Positions 18,183-26,710 of a DNA stretch of 64,000 bases are shown here, piece by piece. Position numbers and translations under genes: made by a program. Source of the stretch: Roseobacter sp. MH60115 (GTDB lineage Bacteria; Pseudomonadota; Alphaproteobacteria; Rhodobacterales; Rhodobacteraceae). Under the pieces are notes generated by a model. That model worked only from the letters and a program-made list of their open reading frames with translations. It was not told the DNA's origin and searched no databases. Location of the stretch: NCBI RefSeq assembly GCF_015644665.1, contig NZ_JADOBQ010000002.1:124001-188000 (forward strand), in the 5' to 3' direction. The stretch's first letter is position 1. The number at the start of each line of letters is the position of its first letter.

Positions 18183-19442
18183 TCAGACGTCCTTTGCCAG
18201 CCGCAGACCCATCATCTGCCACCGCTGATGGGGATAAAAGAATGTCCGGTACGTGGGCCGCATCTGGTCTCTGGGCGTCGCGCAGGATCCACCGCGCAAA
18301 ACGCGCTGATTGACCATGAATTTGCCGTTGTACTCCCCCAATGCGCCGTCGGGTGCCTGGAAACCGGGGTAGGGCGCAAAATCCGACGCCGTCCATTCCC
18401 AGACATCGCCCCAGACCCCGTCCCCGGGCAGCGGGCGCAGGGCCCCTGTGGCCCCGGCATCGCCCATCAGGTTCCCGGTGATCGCGTGATCCCTGAACGC
18501 CACCTCATGCTCGGCTTCGGTGGGCAGGCGCGCCCCGGCCCAGCGGGCAAACGCATCCGCTTCGTAGTAGCTGACATGCACGACGGGCGCTTCGAGTGCG
18601 ACAGGCTGCGGGCCACGCAGCGTGTAGGTCCACCATTCCCCGTCGGCCTGCCACCAGTAGAGCGGATGCTCCCACCCTTCGCGCAGGGCAACATCATGGC
18701 CTTCCATCAACCAGTGCCGCGGGTCGGCATATCCGCCATCCTCCATAAAGGCGATCCAGTCGCGGTTGGTGACCGGGCGGGTGCCGATGTCATAGGGCTG
18801 CAAGAACGTCTTGTGCCGTGGCCCCTCGCAATCATAGGCGAACCCTGGGCCACCATGGCCGATATCCACCAACCCGCCTTCGTGACGTGTATAGCCTTGC
18901 GTGACTTCCGCTGTAACGGGCAGCGGTTCAGGGTCCTTGTAGACGGGCAGAAGGGGGTTGAAGCTGAGCCCATGCAGCAGGTCGGTCACCAACAATTCCT
19001 GATGCTGCATTTCATGGTGGCACCCAAGCTCCACCAGCGCAGCGATCTCATCACCGTCATCGCGTCCCGCCGACATCAGCGTGGCCAGAGCATCCTCGAC
19101 ATGGGCGCGATAGGCGCGCACCGCCTCGCCGCCCGGACGGGACACCAGCCCCCGGCGGTCCCGCGCATGGCGCGGCCCGGCCTGCGTGTAGTAGGAGTTG
19201 AACAGAAACGCGAAACGGTCATCCGGCGAGACATATCCAGGCTGGCGCGGCTTGAGGATGAACTCCTCAAAAAACCACGTCGTGTGTGCGAGATGCCACT
19301 TCGCCGGGGAGGCATCCTCCATGCTTTGCAGCATCGTGTCTTCCGGGGTCAGCGGAGCAACCAGCGCGTCCGTACGCATCCGCGTGCGTTCAAAGAGCAT
19401 CAGCGCATCGCGTGGGGGCAGTGGGGCGGGAGAGACATTCAT
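18183..19442 (-). CDS. egtB: ergothioneine biosynthesis protein EgtB
   Basis: A 419-residue non-haem iron sulfoxide synthase. It joins hercynine with a thiol donor (gamma-glutamyl-cysteine or cysteine) using O2. The N-terminal DinB-like helical domain carries the iron ligands: His in WHLAHTTWFFEEF (residues 50-53) and the HxxxH pair in CHHEMQHQE (His143, His147). The C-terminal half is an FGE/sulfatase-modifying-factor-type domain (VWEWTASDFAPYPGF and RVLRGGSCATPRDQMRPTYR). No egtA, egtC or egtE is in the window, so the carbon-sulfur lyase must lie elsewhere. Confidence 0.92.
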   Translation of the reverse strand: MNVSPAPLPPRDALMLFERTRMRTDALVAPLTPEDTMLQSMEDASPAKWHLAHTTWFFEEFILKPRQPGYVSPDDRFAFLFNSYYTQAGPRHARDRRGLVSRPGGEAVRAYRAHVEDALATLMSAGRDDGDEIAALVELGCHHEMQHQELLVTDLLHGLSFNPLLPVYKDPEPLPVTAEVTQGYTRHEGGLVDIGHGGPGFAYDCEGPRHKTFLQPYDIGTRPVTNRDWIAFMEDGGYADPRHWLMEGHDVALREGWEHPLYWWQADGEWWTYTLRGPQPVALEAPVVHVSYYEADAFARWAGARLPTEAEHEVAFRDHAITGNLMGDAGATGALRPLPGDGVWGDVWEWTASDFAPYPGFQAPDGALGEYNGKFMVNQRVLRGGSCATPRDQMRPTYRTFFYPHQRWQMMGLRLAKDV

Positions 19443-19872
19443 GGGGCATTTTCCTTGCGGGCGCCGTGGCGCGGAACGGATAAGTCGGAACTCTGACCAT
19501 GGGCATGGCTGCTGTCAGTTCTTGTCACTTGGAACCTGGTGTTGGGGAATTTTGGACCATGGAGGGTTTGGGACAGCGTGGCAGGCAGGCGAACACCACT
19601 CGGGCGATGGGTCGCATCTTCGGCCGGTGTGATCGCTGGGTCGCTCATCAGGGCCCCGTTTCGTGAGCTTCTAATGTTGGTCGCCGCACCTGCGTCAGCA
19701 AGGCCAAACGCGCTTGAAATGTTCAACGCTGCGTGATCTGCGCGTGACTTTGCCGATTGGTTTGGGATTCCGCCTGTCGATCCTGGATCAAGTGACGCCG
19801 TGCTCGCTCTTGACCACCTGGTCGATCATCCCCTCCGATTGGCGCCGTATCCAGCCTGAGGCGCGCGCCGTT
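19443..19872. other. 430 bp without a recognisable gene, upstream of egtB
   Basis: This gap lies between the end of cysG and the start of egtB, both on the minus strand, so it should hold the egtBD promoter. Short frames cross it on both strands but none has family resemblance or a convincing ribosome site. No clear terminator for cysG was seen by eye. Confidence 0.6.
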
Positions 19873-21294
19873 TCATCCGGCGCAAGAAATGGCTTTCTCG
19901 TTTTGCGCCATGTTGGCTGGGAGCACGGCCCGCGCGGCCTGGGTCTTGGGCCACGTCAGCATGATCACGGCACATCCCGAGAGATCACTCTTTGCAACGT
20001 CATCCGCGAGGTGCCCGACCGTCGTGTGCACATGGCGCTCGGTCGCCTTGGAAATATCCGCAGCGATCTGCACAGTCCGATCCGGGCTTACACCGCGCGC
20101 CAGCAGGTCGGATTGTATCCGTGCGGCCTGCCCCACGGACATGTAAAAGGCGGTTGTGGTGCCCGGCAGGCAGAGGCGTGTGCTATCGGGCACCCCATCC
20201 CCCGCCTGCGATTGCCCGGTGGTCAGGATCAGGCTGTCGCTGATCCCGCGTTCGGTCAGCGGGCGTTTTGTCGCTGCGGCCATGGCGCAGGCGGCGGTGA
20301 TGCCCGGCACAACCTCGATCGGGATGTTTGCGGCTTCTGATGCGGCAATTTCCTCACCGGCGCGGGCAAAAACGGATGGATCGCCGGATTTCAACCGAAC
20401 CACGCGTTTGCCTTGCCGCGCGGCGGCGATGATCACATCGTTGATGCGGTCCTGTGGCCAGGCATGCGCGCCGACGACCTTTCCGACAAAGACGCGCTCC
20501 GCGTCCCGCCGCGCCAGTTCCAGCGCTTCAGGGTCGACAAGGCGGTCGTAGTAGATGACATCGGCCTCCTGCAGCCGCTGCACGGCGCGCAGGGTCAAAA
20601 GATCGCGGGCACCCGGCCCCGCGCCAACCAGGGCAATGCTGCCTGTCCCGGCAGTATCCGGCGCGCGGCCCGCGTGAAGCGCCTGTTTGACAAGGCTGGT
20701 GGCGTGGCTTTCGGCGCCTCTGGTCCACGCGTTGCGTGGCGTTTCGGCAAAGACCCAGCGCCAGAAGGCGCGGCGGTGCTCACGCGGCACGCGGGCGGCA
20801 ACCGCGCCGCGCAATCGCCCGGCAAAGGCGGCCAGCCCGCCGAGGTTGGGCGCCAGCATCTCTTCGACCCCGGTCTTGATCTGGCGGGCCAGAACCGGGG
20901 CCGTGCCTTCCGTGCCGATGGCGACAACCACCGGATCACGATCCACCAGAGAGGGGGTCGTCAGGTCGCAGAGCTCCGGTTGATCCACCACATTGACAGG
21001 GCAGCGTGCCGCCTTGGCCAACGCATGCAGGGCTGCGTCCGACCCGGGGCAGCCGGTTGCCACAAACGCCATGGCGGCCCCATCGAAGAGGGCGGCATCA
21101 ATCGGGCCTTTGTGCCATGTGGCCTTACCGCTGCGTACCATAGCGGCCAGCTCTTCCTCGATTTCCGGGGCGGCCAGCACAATCTGGGCATCGGTTTTCA
21201 GGATCAGCCGCGCCTTTTGCGCCGCCTGTTCACCACCGCCCGCGATGACCACGCGTCGCCCTGTGGTCTTAATGAACATCGGAAAGCTTTTCAT
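19873..21294 (-). CDS. cysG: sirohaem synthase (bifunctional CysG)
   Basis: A 473-residue fusion. Residues 1-200 are the precorrin-2 dehydrogenase/ferrochelatase part (RRVVIAGGGEQAAQKARL NAD site; PNLGGLAAFAGRLR). Residues about 215-455 are the uroporphyrinogen-III C-methyltransferase part (IALVGAGPGARDLLTLRA, VIYYDRLVD, VRLKSGDPSVFARAGEE, VVPGITAACAMAA). It makes sirohaem, the cofactor of the nitrite reductase encoded upstream in the same run. The start is ATG 21294, 22 bp after the nasA stop; a longer frame exists upstream but overlaps nasA. Confidence 0.93.
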   Translation of the reverse strand: MKSFPMFIKTTGRRVVIAGGGEQAAQKARLILKTDAQIVLAAPEIEEELAAMVRSGKATWHKGPIDAALFDGAAMAFVATGCPGSDAALHALAKAARCPVNVVDQPELCDLTTPSLVDRDPVVVAIGTEGTAPVLARQIKTGVEEMLAPNLGGLAAFAGRLRGAVAARVPREHRRAFWRWVFAETPRNAWTRGAESHATSLVKQALHAGRAPDTAGTGSIALVGAGPGARDLLTLRAVQRLQEADVIYYDRLVDPEALELARRDAERVFVGKVVGAHAWPQDRINDVIIAAARQGKRVVRLKSGDPSVFARAGEEIAASEAANIPIEVVPGITAACAMAAATKRPLTERGISDSLILTTGQSQAGDGVPDSTRLCLPGTTTAFYMSVGQAARIQSDLLARGVSPDRTVQIAADISKATERHVHTTVGHLADDVAKSDLSGCAVIMLTWPKTQAARAVLPANMAQNEKAISCAG

Positions 21295-21316
21295 GGGGCG
21301 GTTCCTCTCCTTGAGA

Positions 21317-23947
21317 TCACTCGGCGGCCTGCAGGTTGGATGTCTGGGGTAGAAGTGCGGTGAGTTCCGGGCGGCAGGCGCCGCAATTCGTGCCAGCCTG
21401 CAACGCCTCGCCAATCGCCTCGACGGTCAAGAGGTTCCCGTTTTCGATGGCGGTGGCGATGGTGTTCAGCCCCACCCCGAAACACGCGCATATCGTGGGG
21501 CCGGGATCGACCCGCCCGACGGGTGCCCGCCCCGTCAGTGTCGCGGTAGCCTCGGACCCCGGCAGTGTCGCGAGGTAGTCGCGCATGACCGCCACGGGGT
21601 GCGGGCTGATGAAAAGCGCGGCCTTGAGCACGCCGTTTTCCGAAAAGGCCAGCCGCGCAGTTCCCTTGCTGATGTCCTGCAGCATCTGCAGCTCTGCATC
21701 CTCCAGCCCGAAAAGTAGGCGCGCTTCGCCTTCCCAATCCGTCACCGGGGTCCGCCCGGCCAGTTCGCTACGCCATCCGGCATCCGTGCGCACCTGCGCC
21801 CAATAGGCGGTCGTTGGGGTCATCTCGGTTTGGGAAATCGCAAACCCGTACCAGGCCGCTGCAAATCTTTTGGCCGAAACGGGGGCCGCTTTGCTCTCCG
21901 GCTGGCCGGAAAGAGGGTCCGTTGCGGCGGGCACCAGCGCGTCAATCCGGGCGGCGGGTGCGGTTTGTCCGGTCCAATGGATCGGGGCAAAAAGCGTCCC
22001 CGGTTGCTGCGCTTCCGTCAGACGCGCGCGCAGGATGGCGCGCCCGGTTGCGTTGTCCAGCGCCACCAGATCGGCGGCTGACACACCCAGGTGTTTCGCA
22101 TCCTGCGGGTGAATATCCACGTAAGGTTCTGCCAGATGCGCCGAGAGGCGCGGCGACAGGGCCGTCCGCGTCATCGTGTGCCACTGGTCCCGGTTGCGCC
22201 CGGTATTGAGCACAAATGGATGTTCCGCCGTGACCGCTGCGGCTGGCGGGCGGGCGGCGACAGGCAGCATCCGTGCCTTGCCATCCGGATGGAAAAACCG
22301 GCCATCCTCGAAAAACCGGCCACCTTTTTTGCTTTTGCTGACCGGCCAGCGGGTTGGCGGCAAGGTGTCATAGGCGTCATCTGTCAGGTCGTGCAGACCC
22401 GAGATGTCAAAGTCGCGGCCCAATGCGCCTGCGACCCCGGACAAAGCCGCATGTTCTTTGAAAATCTCTGCGGGCGAAGTATAGGCGAACGCCTGTTCCC
22501 AGCCCATGCGCTGGCCGACCGCGCAAAGGATCTGCCAATCGGGGCGTGCCTCGCCGGGGGCGGCAAGCACGGCGCGCTGACGGCTGATCGTCCGGTCGGA
22601 ATTGGTAACGGTGCCGCTTTTTTCCGCCCAGGCGGTGGCGGGCAGCAGCACATCCGCCAGCTGTGCGGTGTCGGTGCGCGCGGTGATGTCACTCACCACG
22701 GTGAAGTCGCATTGCGCAATCGCGTCGCGCACGGCATCCGCATCGGGCATCGAAACAACCGGGTTCGTGTGAATGATCCAAAGCGCCTTGATCTTGCGCG
22801 CAGCCACGGCCTGAAACAGCTCCACGGCCTTGAGGCCGGCCTTTTCGGGCATTGCCGGCGCGTCCCAAAAGTCTTGCACTGCCGCGCGGTGGTCTGCGTT
22901 CTCGATCTCCAGATGGCTGGCAAGCGTATTGGCGAGCCCACCCACTTCGCGCCCGCCCATGGCATTGGGCTGGCCGGTGACGGAAAACGGACCACACCCT
23001 TTCGTGCCGATACGACCGGTGGCGAGATGACAGTTCAGAATGGCATTGACCTTGTCACTGCCGGAGGTGGATTGGTTCACCCCCTGGCTGAACACGGTGA
23101 CCACCCTGGGGGTATCGATCCAGAGGCGGCAGAAGGCCTTGATCTGCTCCCGCGACAGGCCGGTGGCCGCCACATCATCCGCCTGTGCCGCCGCGAGGGC
23201 AGCACTGAAGCCTTCGACATGACGCAGGTAGTCCGCGTCTATCCGGCCTTCCTGCGCGATCTGCGCCAGCAGGTGATTGAAGAGCGCGACGTCACTGCCC
23301 GCCGCGAGGGGCAGATGCAAATCGGCGCCTTCGCAGGTGGCCGTCCTGCGCGGGTCAATCACGATGATCCGGGTGCCGCGTTTCGCCTTCGCCGCAAGCA
23401 GGCGTTGGTGCAACACCGGGTGACACCACGCCAGGTTGGAGCCTACAAGCACGACGAGATCCGCCGCGTCCAAGTCTTCGTAGGTGCCGGGTACCGTGTC
23501 TGCCCCAAAGGCGCGTTTATGCCCGACCACGGTCGAGGCCATGCACAGCCGTGAATTTGTGTCGATGTTGGCCGACCCGATGAAGCCTTTCATTAGCTTG
23601 TTGGCGACATAGTAATCTTCGGTCAGCAATTGCCCTGAGACGTAAAAGGCCACGCTGTCCGGGCCGTGGCTTGCGATGGCCGATTTGAACTTGTCCGCGA
23701 CAAGATCAAGCGCTGTATCCCAAGGCGCGCGCTGTCCATTGATCTGCGGGTGCAGCAGGCGCTGTTCCAGTCCAACGGTCTGCCCCAATGCCGTGCCTTT
23801 TGAGCAAAGCCGTCCCTGATTGGCCGGATGGTCCGGATCCCCGCGCACGGCAAGCCCGCCCTGACCGTCCGGACGCAGCAGAACCCCGCAGCCCACACCG
23901 CAATAGGGGCAGGTGGACCGTGTCTCGGGCAGGCCGCTGCCGTCCAT
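21317..23947 (-). CDS. nasA: assimilatory nitrate reductase catalytic subunit
   Basis: An 876-residue cytoplasmic molybdopterin enzyme reducing nitrate to nitrite. At the N-terminus, TCPYCGVGCGV with a later CSKGT provides the [4Fe-4S] ligands. The Mo-bis-MGD domains follow (GSNLAWCHPVLHQR, VTVFSQGVNQSTSGSDKVNA, TGQPNAMGGREVGG). The extra C-terminal domain ICACFGVGLN...NCGACRPEL is a BFD-like [2Fe-2S] module, as in NasA proteins that take electrons from a flavodoxin/ferredoxin-type donor or reductase. ATG 23947 overlaps the nirD stop codon by one base. No separate NasC-type electron-transfer gene is seen. Confidence 0.94.
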   Translation of the reverse strand: MDGSGLPETRSTCPYCGVGCGVLLRPDGQGGLAVRGDPDHPANQGRLCSKGTALGQTVGLEQRLLHPQINGQRAPWDTALDLVADKFKSAIASHGPDSVAFYVSGQLLTEDYYVANKLMKGFIGSANIDTNSRLCMASTVVGHKRAFGADTVPGTYEDLDAADLVVLVGSNLAWCHPVLHQRLLAAKAKRGTRIIVIDPRRTATCEGADLHLPLAAGSDVALFNHLLAQIAQEGRIDADYLRHVEGFSAALAAAQADDVAATGLSREQIKAFCRLWIDTPRVVTVFSQGVNQSTSGSDKVNAILNCHLATGRIGTKGCGPFSVTGQPNAMGGREVGGLANTLASHLEIENADHRAAVQDFWDAPAMPEKAGLKAVELFQAVAARKIKALWIIHTNPVVSMPDADAVRDAIAQCDFTVVSDITARTDTAQLADVLLPATAWAEKSGTVTNSDRTISRQRAVLAAPGEARPDWQILCAVGQRMGWEQAFAYTSPAEIFKEHAALSGVAGALGRDFDISGLHDLTDDAYDTLPPTRWPVSKSKKGGRFFEDGRFFHPDGKARMLPVAARPPAAAVTAEHPFVLNTGRNRDQWHTMTRTALSPRLSAHLAEPYVDIHPQDAKHLGVSAADLVALDNATGRAILRARLTEAQQPGTLFAPIHWTGQTAPAARIDALVPAATDPLSGQPESKAAPVSAKRFAAAWYGFAISQTEMTPTTAYWAQVRTDAGWRSELAGRTPVTDWEGEARLLFGLEDAELQMLQDISKGTARLAFSENGVLKAALFISPHPVAVMRDYLATLPGSEATATLTGRAPVGRVDPGPTICACFGVGLNTIATAIENGNLLTVEAIGEALQAGTNCGACRPELTALLPQTSNLQAAE

Positions 23948-24276
23948 CAGGCAGCGCTCCTCTTGCCGACCGCATGCCCATCGAGCAGAATGCGCCCCGC
24001 CTCGACCCGCACCGGGAAGGTCTCGATCTGCCCGTCTTCGCCCAAGGCCGCGCCGGTATTCAGGTCGAACACCCAGTTGTGCAGCGGGCAGGTCACCTTC
24101 TGGCCGTGAATGATGCCTTCCGAAAGCGGCCCGCCCTTGTGCGGACAACTGTTCGAGGCGGCAAAGACCTCTGTCTCATCCGTGCGGAAAAGCGCGATAC
24201 AGCCTACGGGCGTTTTCACCAATCGTGCACCGCGCAGGGGCACATCCTCGATGCTTCCAACGTCAATCCAGTTCAT
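23947..24276 (-). CDS. nirD: nitrite reductase small subunit
   Basis: A 109-residue Rieske-fold protein. Unlike many NirD proteins it keeps full Rieske-like ligands, CPHKGG and CPLHNW, so it could carry a [2Fe-2S] cluster. It overlaps nirB by 4 bp (ATGA) and abuts nasA, consistent with stoichiometric production of the NADH-nitrite reductase subunits. Confidence 0.92.
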   Translation of the reverse strand: MNWIDVGSIEDVPLRGARLVKTPVGCIALFRTDETEVFAASNSCPHKGGPLSEGIIHGQKVTCPLHNWVFDLNTGAALGEDGQIETFPVRVEAGRILLDGHAVGKRSAA

Positions 24277-26705
24277 TCCGCAGCCTCCAGTGTCAAATCC
24301 GCGAGGGGTGCAAATTTCGGAGGTTCCTTGGCCTGTTCCGCCCAGGGGTCCTTGCGATAGATCGACTGGCTCAACTCGAACCGGTCGACCAAGGCGCGGC
24401 GTGTGTCCAGATCACCGATCTGTTCCTGAATCCACTCAAGCCCAACCTTGGCCATCCATTTGTAGATGCGGTCCAGATATTTGGCATGTTCGCGGTAAAG
24501 CTGCGTAACGGCTATGACAACGGCGATGGTCTCTTCCTCCGTCGGGACCTGAATGAGAGGCTGAACCTCTTTCACGTCCATGCCCGCGGCCCCGCCAATG
24601 CCGATCTGAAAGCCGCTGTCGACGCAGACGATCCCGATGTCCTTGCAGGTCGCCTCGGCGCAGTTGCGCGGGCATCCTGATACGCCCAGCTTGAGTTTAT
24701 GCGGCGTCCAGGACCCCCAAAGGAGTTTCTCCAGCCTGATCCCCAGACCGGTGCTGTCCTGCGTGCCAAAGCGGCAATGGTCGGTGCCAACACATGTTTT
24801 CACGGTGCGCAGACCCTTTGAGTAGGCGTGCCCGGAGACCAGACCGGCCTTGTTGAGGTCGGACCAGATATGCGGCAGATCTTCGCCTTTCACGCCCAAC
24901 AGGTCGATCCGCTGCCCGCCGGTGACCTTGACCGTCGGCACATCGTATTTGTCCGCTGCATCGGCAATGGCGCGCAGCTCATCCGCGTTGGTGATCCCGC
25001 CCCACATACGCGGCACAACCGAAAAGGTGCCGTCTTTCTGGATGTTCGCGTGTTTGCGTTCGTTCACGAAACGGCTTTGGGGGTCGTCCTTGTATTCGAT
25101 CGGCCAATCGGCCAGCAGGTAAAAGTTGATCGCCGGGCGGCACACATGGCAGCCATTGGGCGTTGTCCATCCCAGCTCTTGCCAGACGGCGGGCTGCGAT
25201 TTCAGCGCCTGTGACTTGATCAGCCGCCGCACGTCCTCGTGGGTCAGATCGGTGCAGCCGCATACGGGTTGCGGCGCCGGCATCTGGAAATCATCGCCCA
25301 GCGTGACCTGAAGCAGCTGTTCCACCAACCCGGTGCAGGTGCCGCAGGAAGCGCTGGCCTTGGTTTTGGCGCGCAAGCGGCCCAGATCGGTTGCGCCCTC
25401 TGCGATGGCGTCGGTGATGGTGCTTTTGCAAATGCCGTTGCAGCCGCAGATTTCCGCCTCAGGCGGCAATGCTGCAACGGCTGAGAGCGGGTCCGCGGTA
25501 TCGCCCCCCTGATAGGCCGGGCCAAAGATCAGCGTCTCGCGCATTTCGTCGATCTCGGTGCCATCCTTGATCAGCCCGAAGAACCAGTTGCCGTCCGCCG
25601 TATCGCCGTACATGACAGCGCCGATCAGCCTGTCGTCTTCGATCACGAGGCGTTTGTAGATGCCGCGCGACGGGTCCCGGAAAACGATATCCTCCCGCCC
25701 CTCGGCATCTGCAAAATCGCCCGCGCTGAAGAGGTCACAGCCGGTGACTTTCAGCTTGGTCGCCACGTCTTTCACCACAAAGGCGCCTGTCTCGCCCAGC
25801 AGCCCCTGCGCCACGATCTTCGCCTGATCATAAAGCGGCGCCACAAGGCCAAAGAGGTGCCCGTCAAACTCCACGCATTCGCCGACGCCATAGACATCCG
25901 GGTCGGTCTTGGATTGCATCTGCGCGTTGACCTCGATGCCGCGCGCAACCTCAAGGCCCGCATCCGTCGCCAGCCGCGTTTCAGGGCGGATGCCCACGGC
26001 CATCACAACCAGATCCGCCTCCAGCCCGGTGTTGTCCTCCAGCATCACGCCTTCAACGCGATCCTCGCCCAGAATCGCGGCGGTGGAGGCCTGTGTGATG
26101 ATCTTGATGCCACGCTTTTCCAGATCGCGGCGCAGGAGATACCCCGCTGCTTCGTCCAGCTGACGTTCCATCAGATGGCCCATCAGGTGCAGCACGGTAA
26201 CCTCCATGCCCCGTTCGGCCAATCCTGCCGCCGCCTCAAGGCCCAGCAGACCGCCGCCGATGACGACGGCCTTGCCGCCCTTGTCGGCGGCTTTGATCAT
26301 CGCATTGGTGTCGTCGAGATCGCGATAGGTGATCACACCGGGCAAGTCCTTGCCTTCAACGGGGATGATGAAGGGCGCGGAGCCGGTGGCGATCAGCAGC
26401 TTGTCATAGGCGACGGTGCCGTTTTCACCGGTGACGGTTTTTGCGTCACGATCAATGCCCACCACATGTTCGCCAAACCGGCAGGTGATGTTGCGATCCG
26501 CGTACCAGGTATCGTCGTGGGTGACGATGTCCTCATAGGTCTTGTCCCCCGACAGCACCGGAGAGAGCATGATGCGGTTGTAATTGCCGCGCGCTTCGGC
26601 GTTGAAAATCGTAATGTCATAGGCGTCGGGTTCTGCATCCGTCAGGTGCTCCAGCACCCGGCCAGAGGCCATGCCCGCGCCGATGACGACCAGTTTCTGC
26701 TTCAT
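24273..26705 (-). CDS. nirB: assimilatory NAD(P)H-nitrite reductase large subunit
   Basis: An 810-residue enzyme reducing nitrite to ammonium. In order: an FAD/NAD(P)H pyridine-nucleotide oxidoreductase domain (VVIGAGMASGRVLEHL, then AVVIGGGLLGLEAAAGLAER), a BFD-like [2Fe-2S] domain (CGCNGICKS... CGTCTG), a second Cys-rich segment (VCGCTD... NGCHVC), and the sirohaem/[4Fe-4S] sulfite-reductase-like domains (TCVGTDHCRFGTQDS and LGVSGCPRNCAEATCKD). I chose ATG 26705 because GGAG lies 8 bases upstream; ATG 26711 and GTG 26714 are too close to that site. Confidence 0.94.
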   Translation of the reverse strand: MKQKLVVIGAGMASGRVLEHLTDAEPDAYDITIFNAEARGNYNRIMLSPVLSGDKTYEDIVTHDDTWYADRNITCRFGEHVVGIDRDAKTVTGENGTVAYDKLLIATGSAPFIIPVEGKDLPGVITYRDLDDTNAMIKAADKGGKAVVIGGGLLGLEAAAGLAERGMEVTVLHLMGHLMERQLDEAAGYLLRRDLEKRGIKIITQASTAAILGEDRVEGVMLEDNTGLEADLVVMAVGIRPETRLATDAGLEVARGIEVNAQMQSKTDPDVYGVGECVEFDGHLFGLVAPLYDQAKIVAQGLLGETGAFVVKDVATKLKVTGCDLFSAGDFADAEGREDIVFRDPSRGIYKRLVIEDDRLIGAVMYGDTADGNWFFGLIKDGTEIDEMRETLIFGPAYQGGDTADPLSAVAALPPEAEICGCNGICKSTITDAIAEGATDLGRLRAKTKASASCGTCTGLVEQLLQVTLGDDFQMPAPQPVCGCTDLTHEDVRRLIKSQALKSQPAVWQELGWTTPNGCHVCRPAINFYLLADWPIEYKDDPQSRFVNERKHANIQKDGTFSVVPRMWGGITNADELRAIADAADKYDVPTVKVTGGQRIDLLGVKGEDLPHIWSDLNKAGLVSGHAYSKGLRTVKTCVGTDHCRFGTQDSTGLGIRLEKLLWGSWTPHKLKLGVSGCPRNCAEATCKDIGIVCVDSGFQIGIGGAAGMDVKEVQPLIQVPTEEETIAVVIAVTQLYREHAKYLDRIYKWMAKVGLEWIQEQIGDLDTRRALVDRFELSQSIYRKDPWAEQAKEPPKFAPLADLTLEAAE

Positions 26706-26710
26706 CTTCA

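Noticed and set aside
19439-19726. 95-codon minus-strand frame between egtB and cysG
   Set aside because: No family resemblance, overlap with the egtB start, and composition unlike neighbouring genes.
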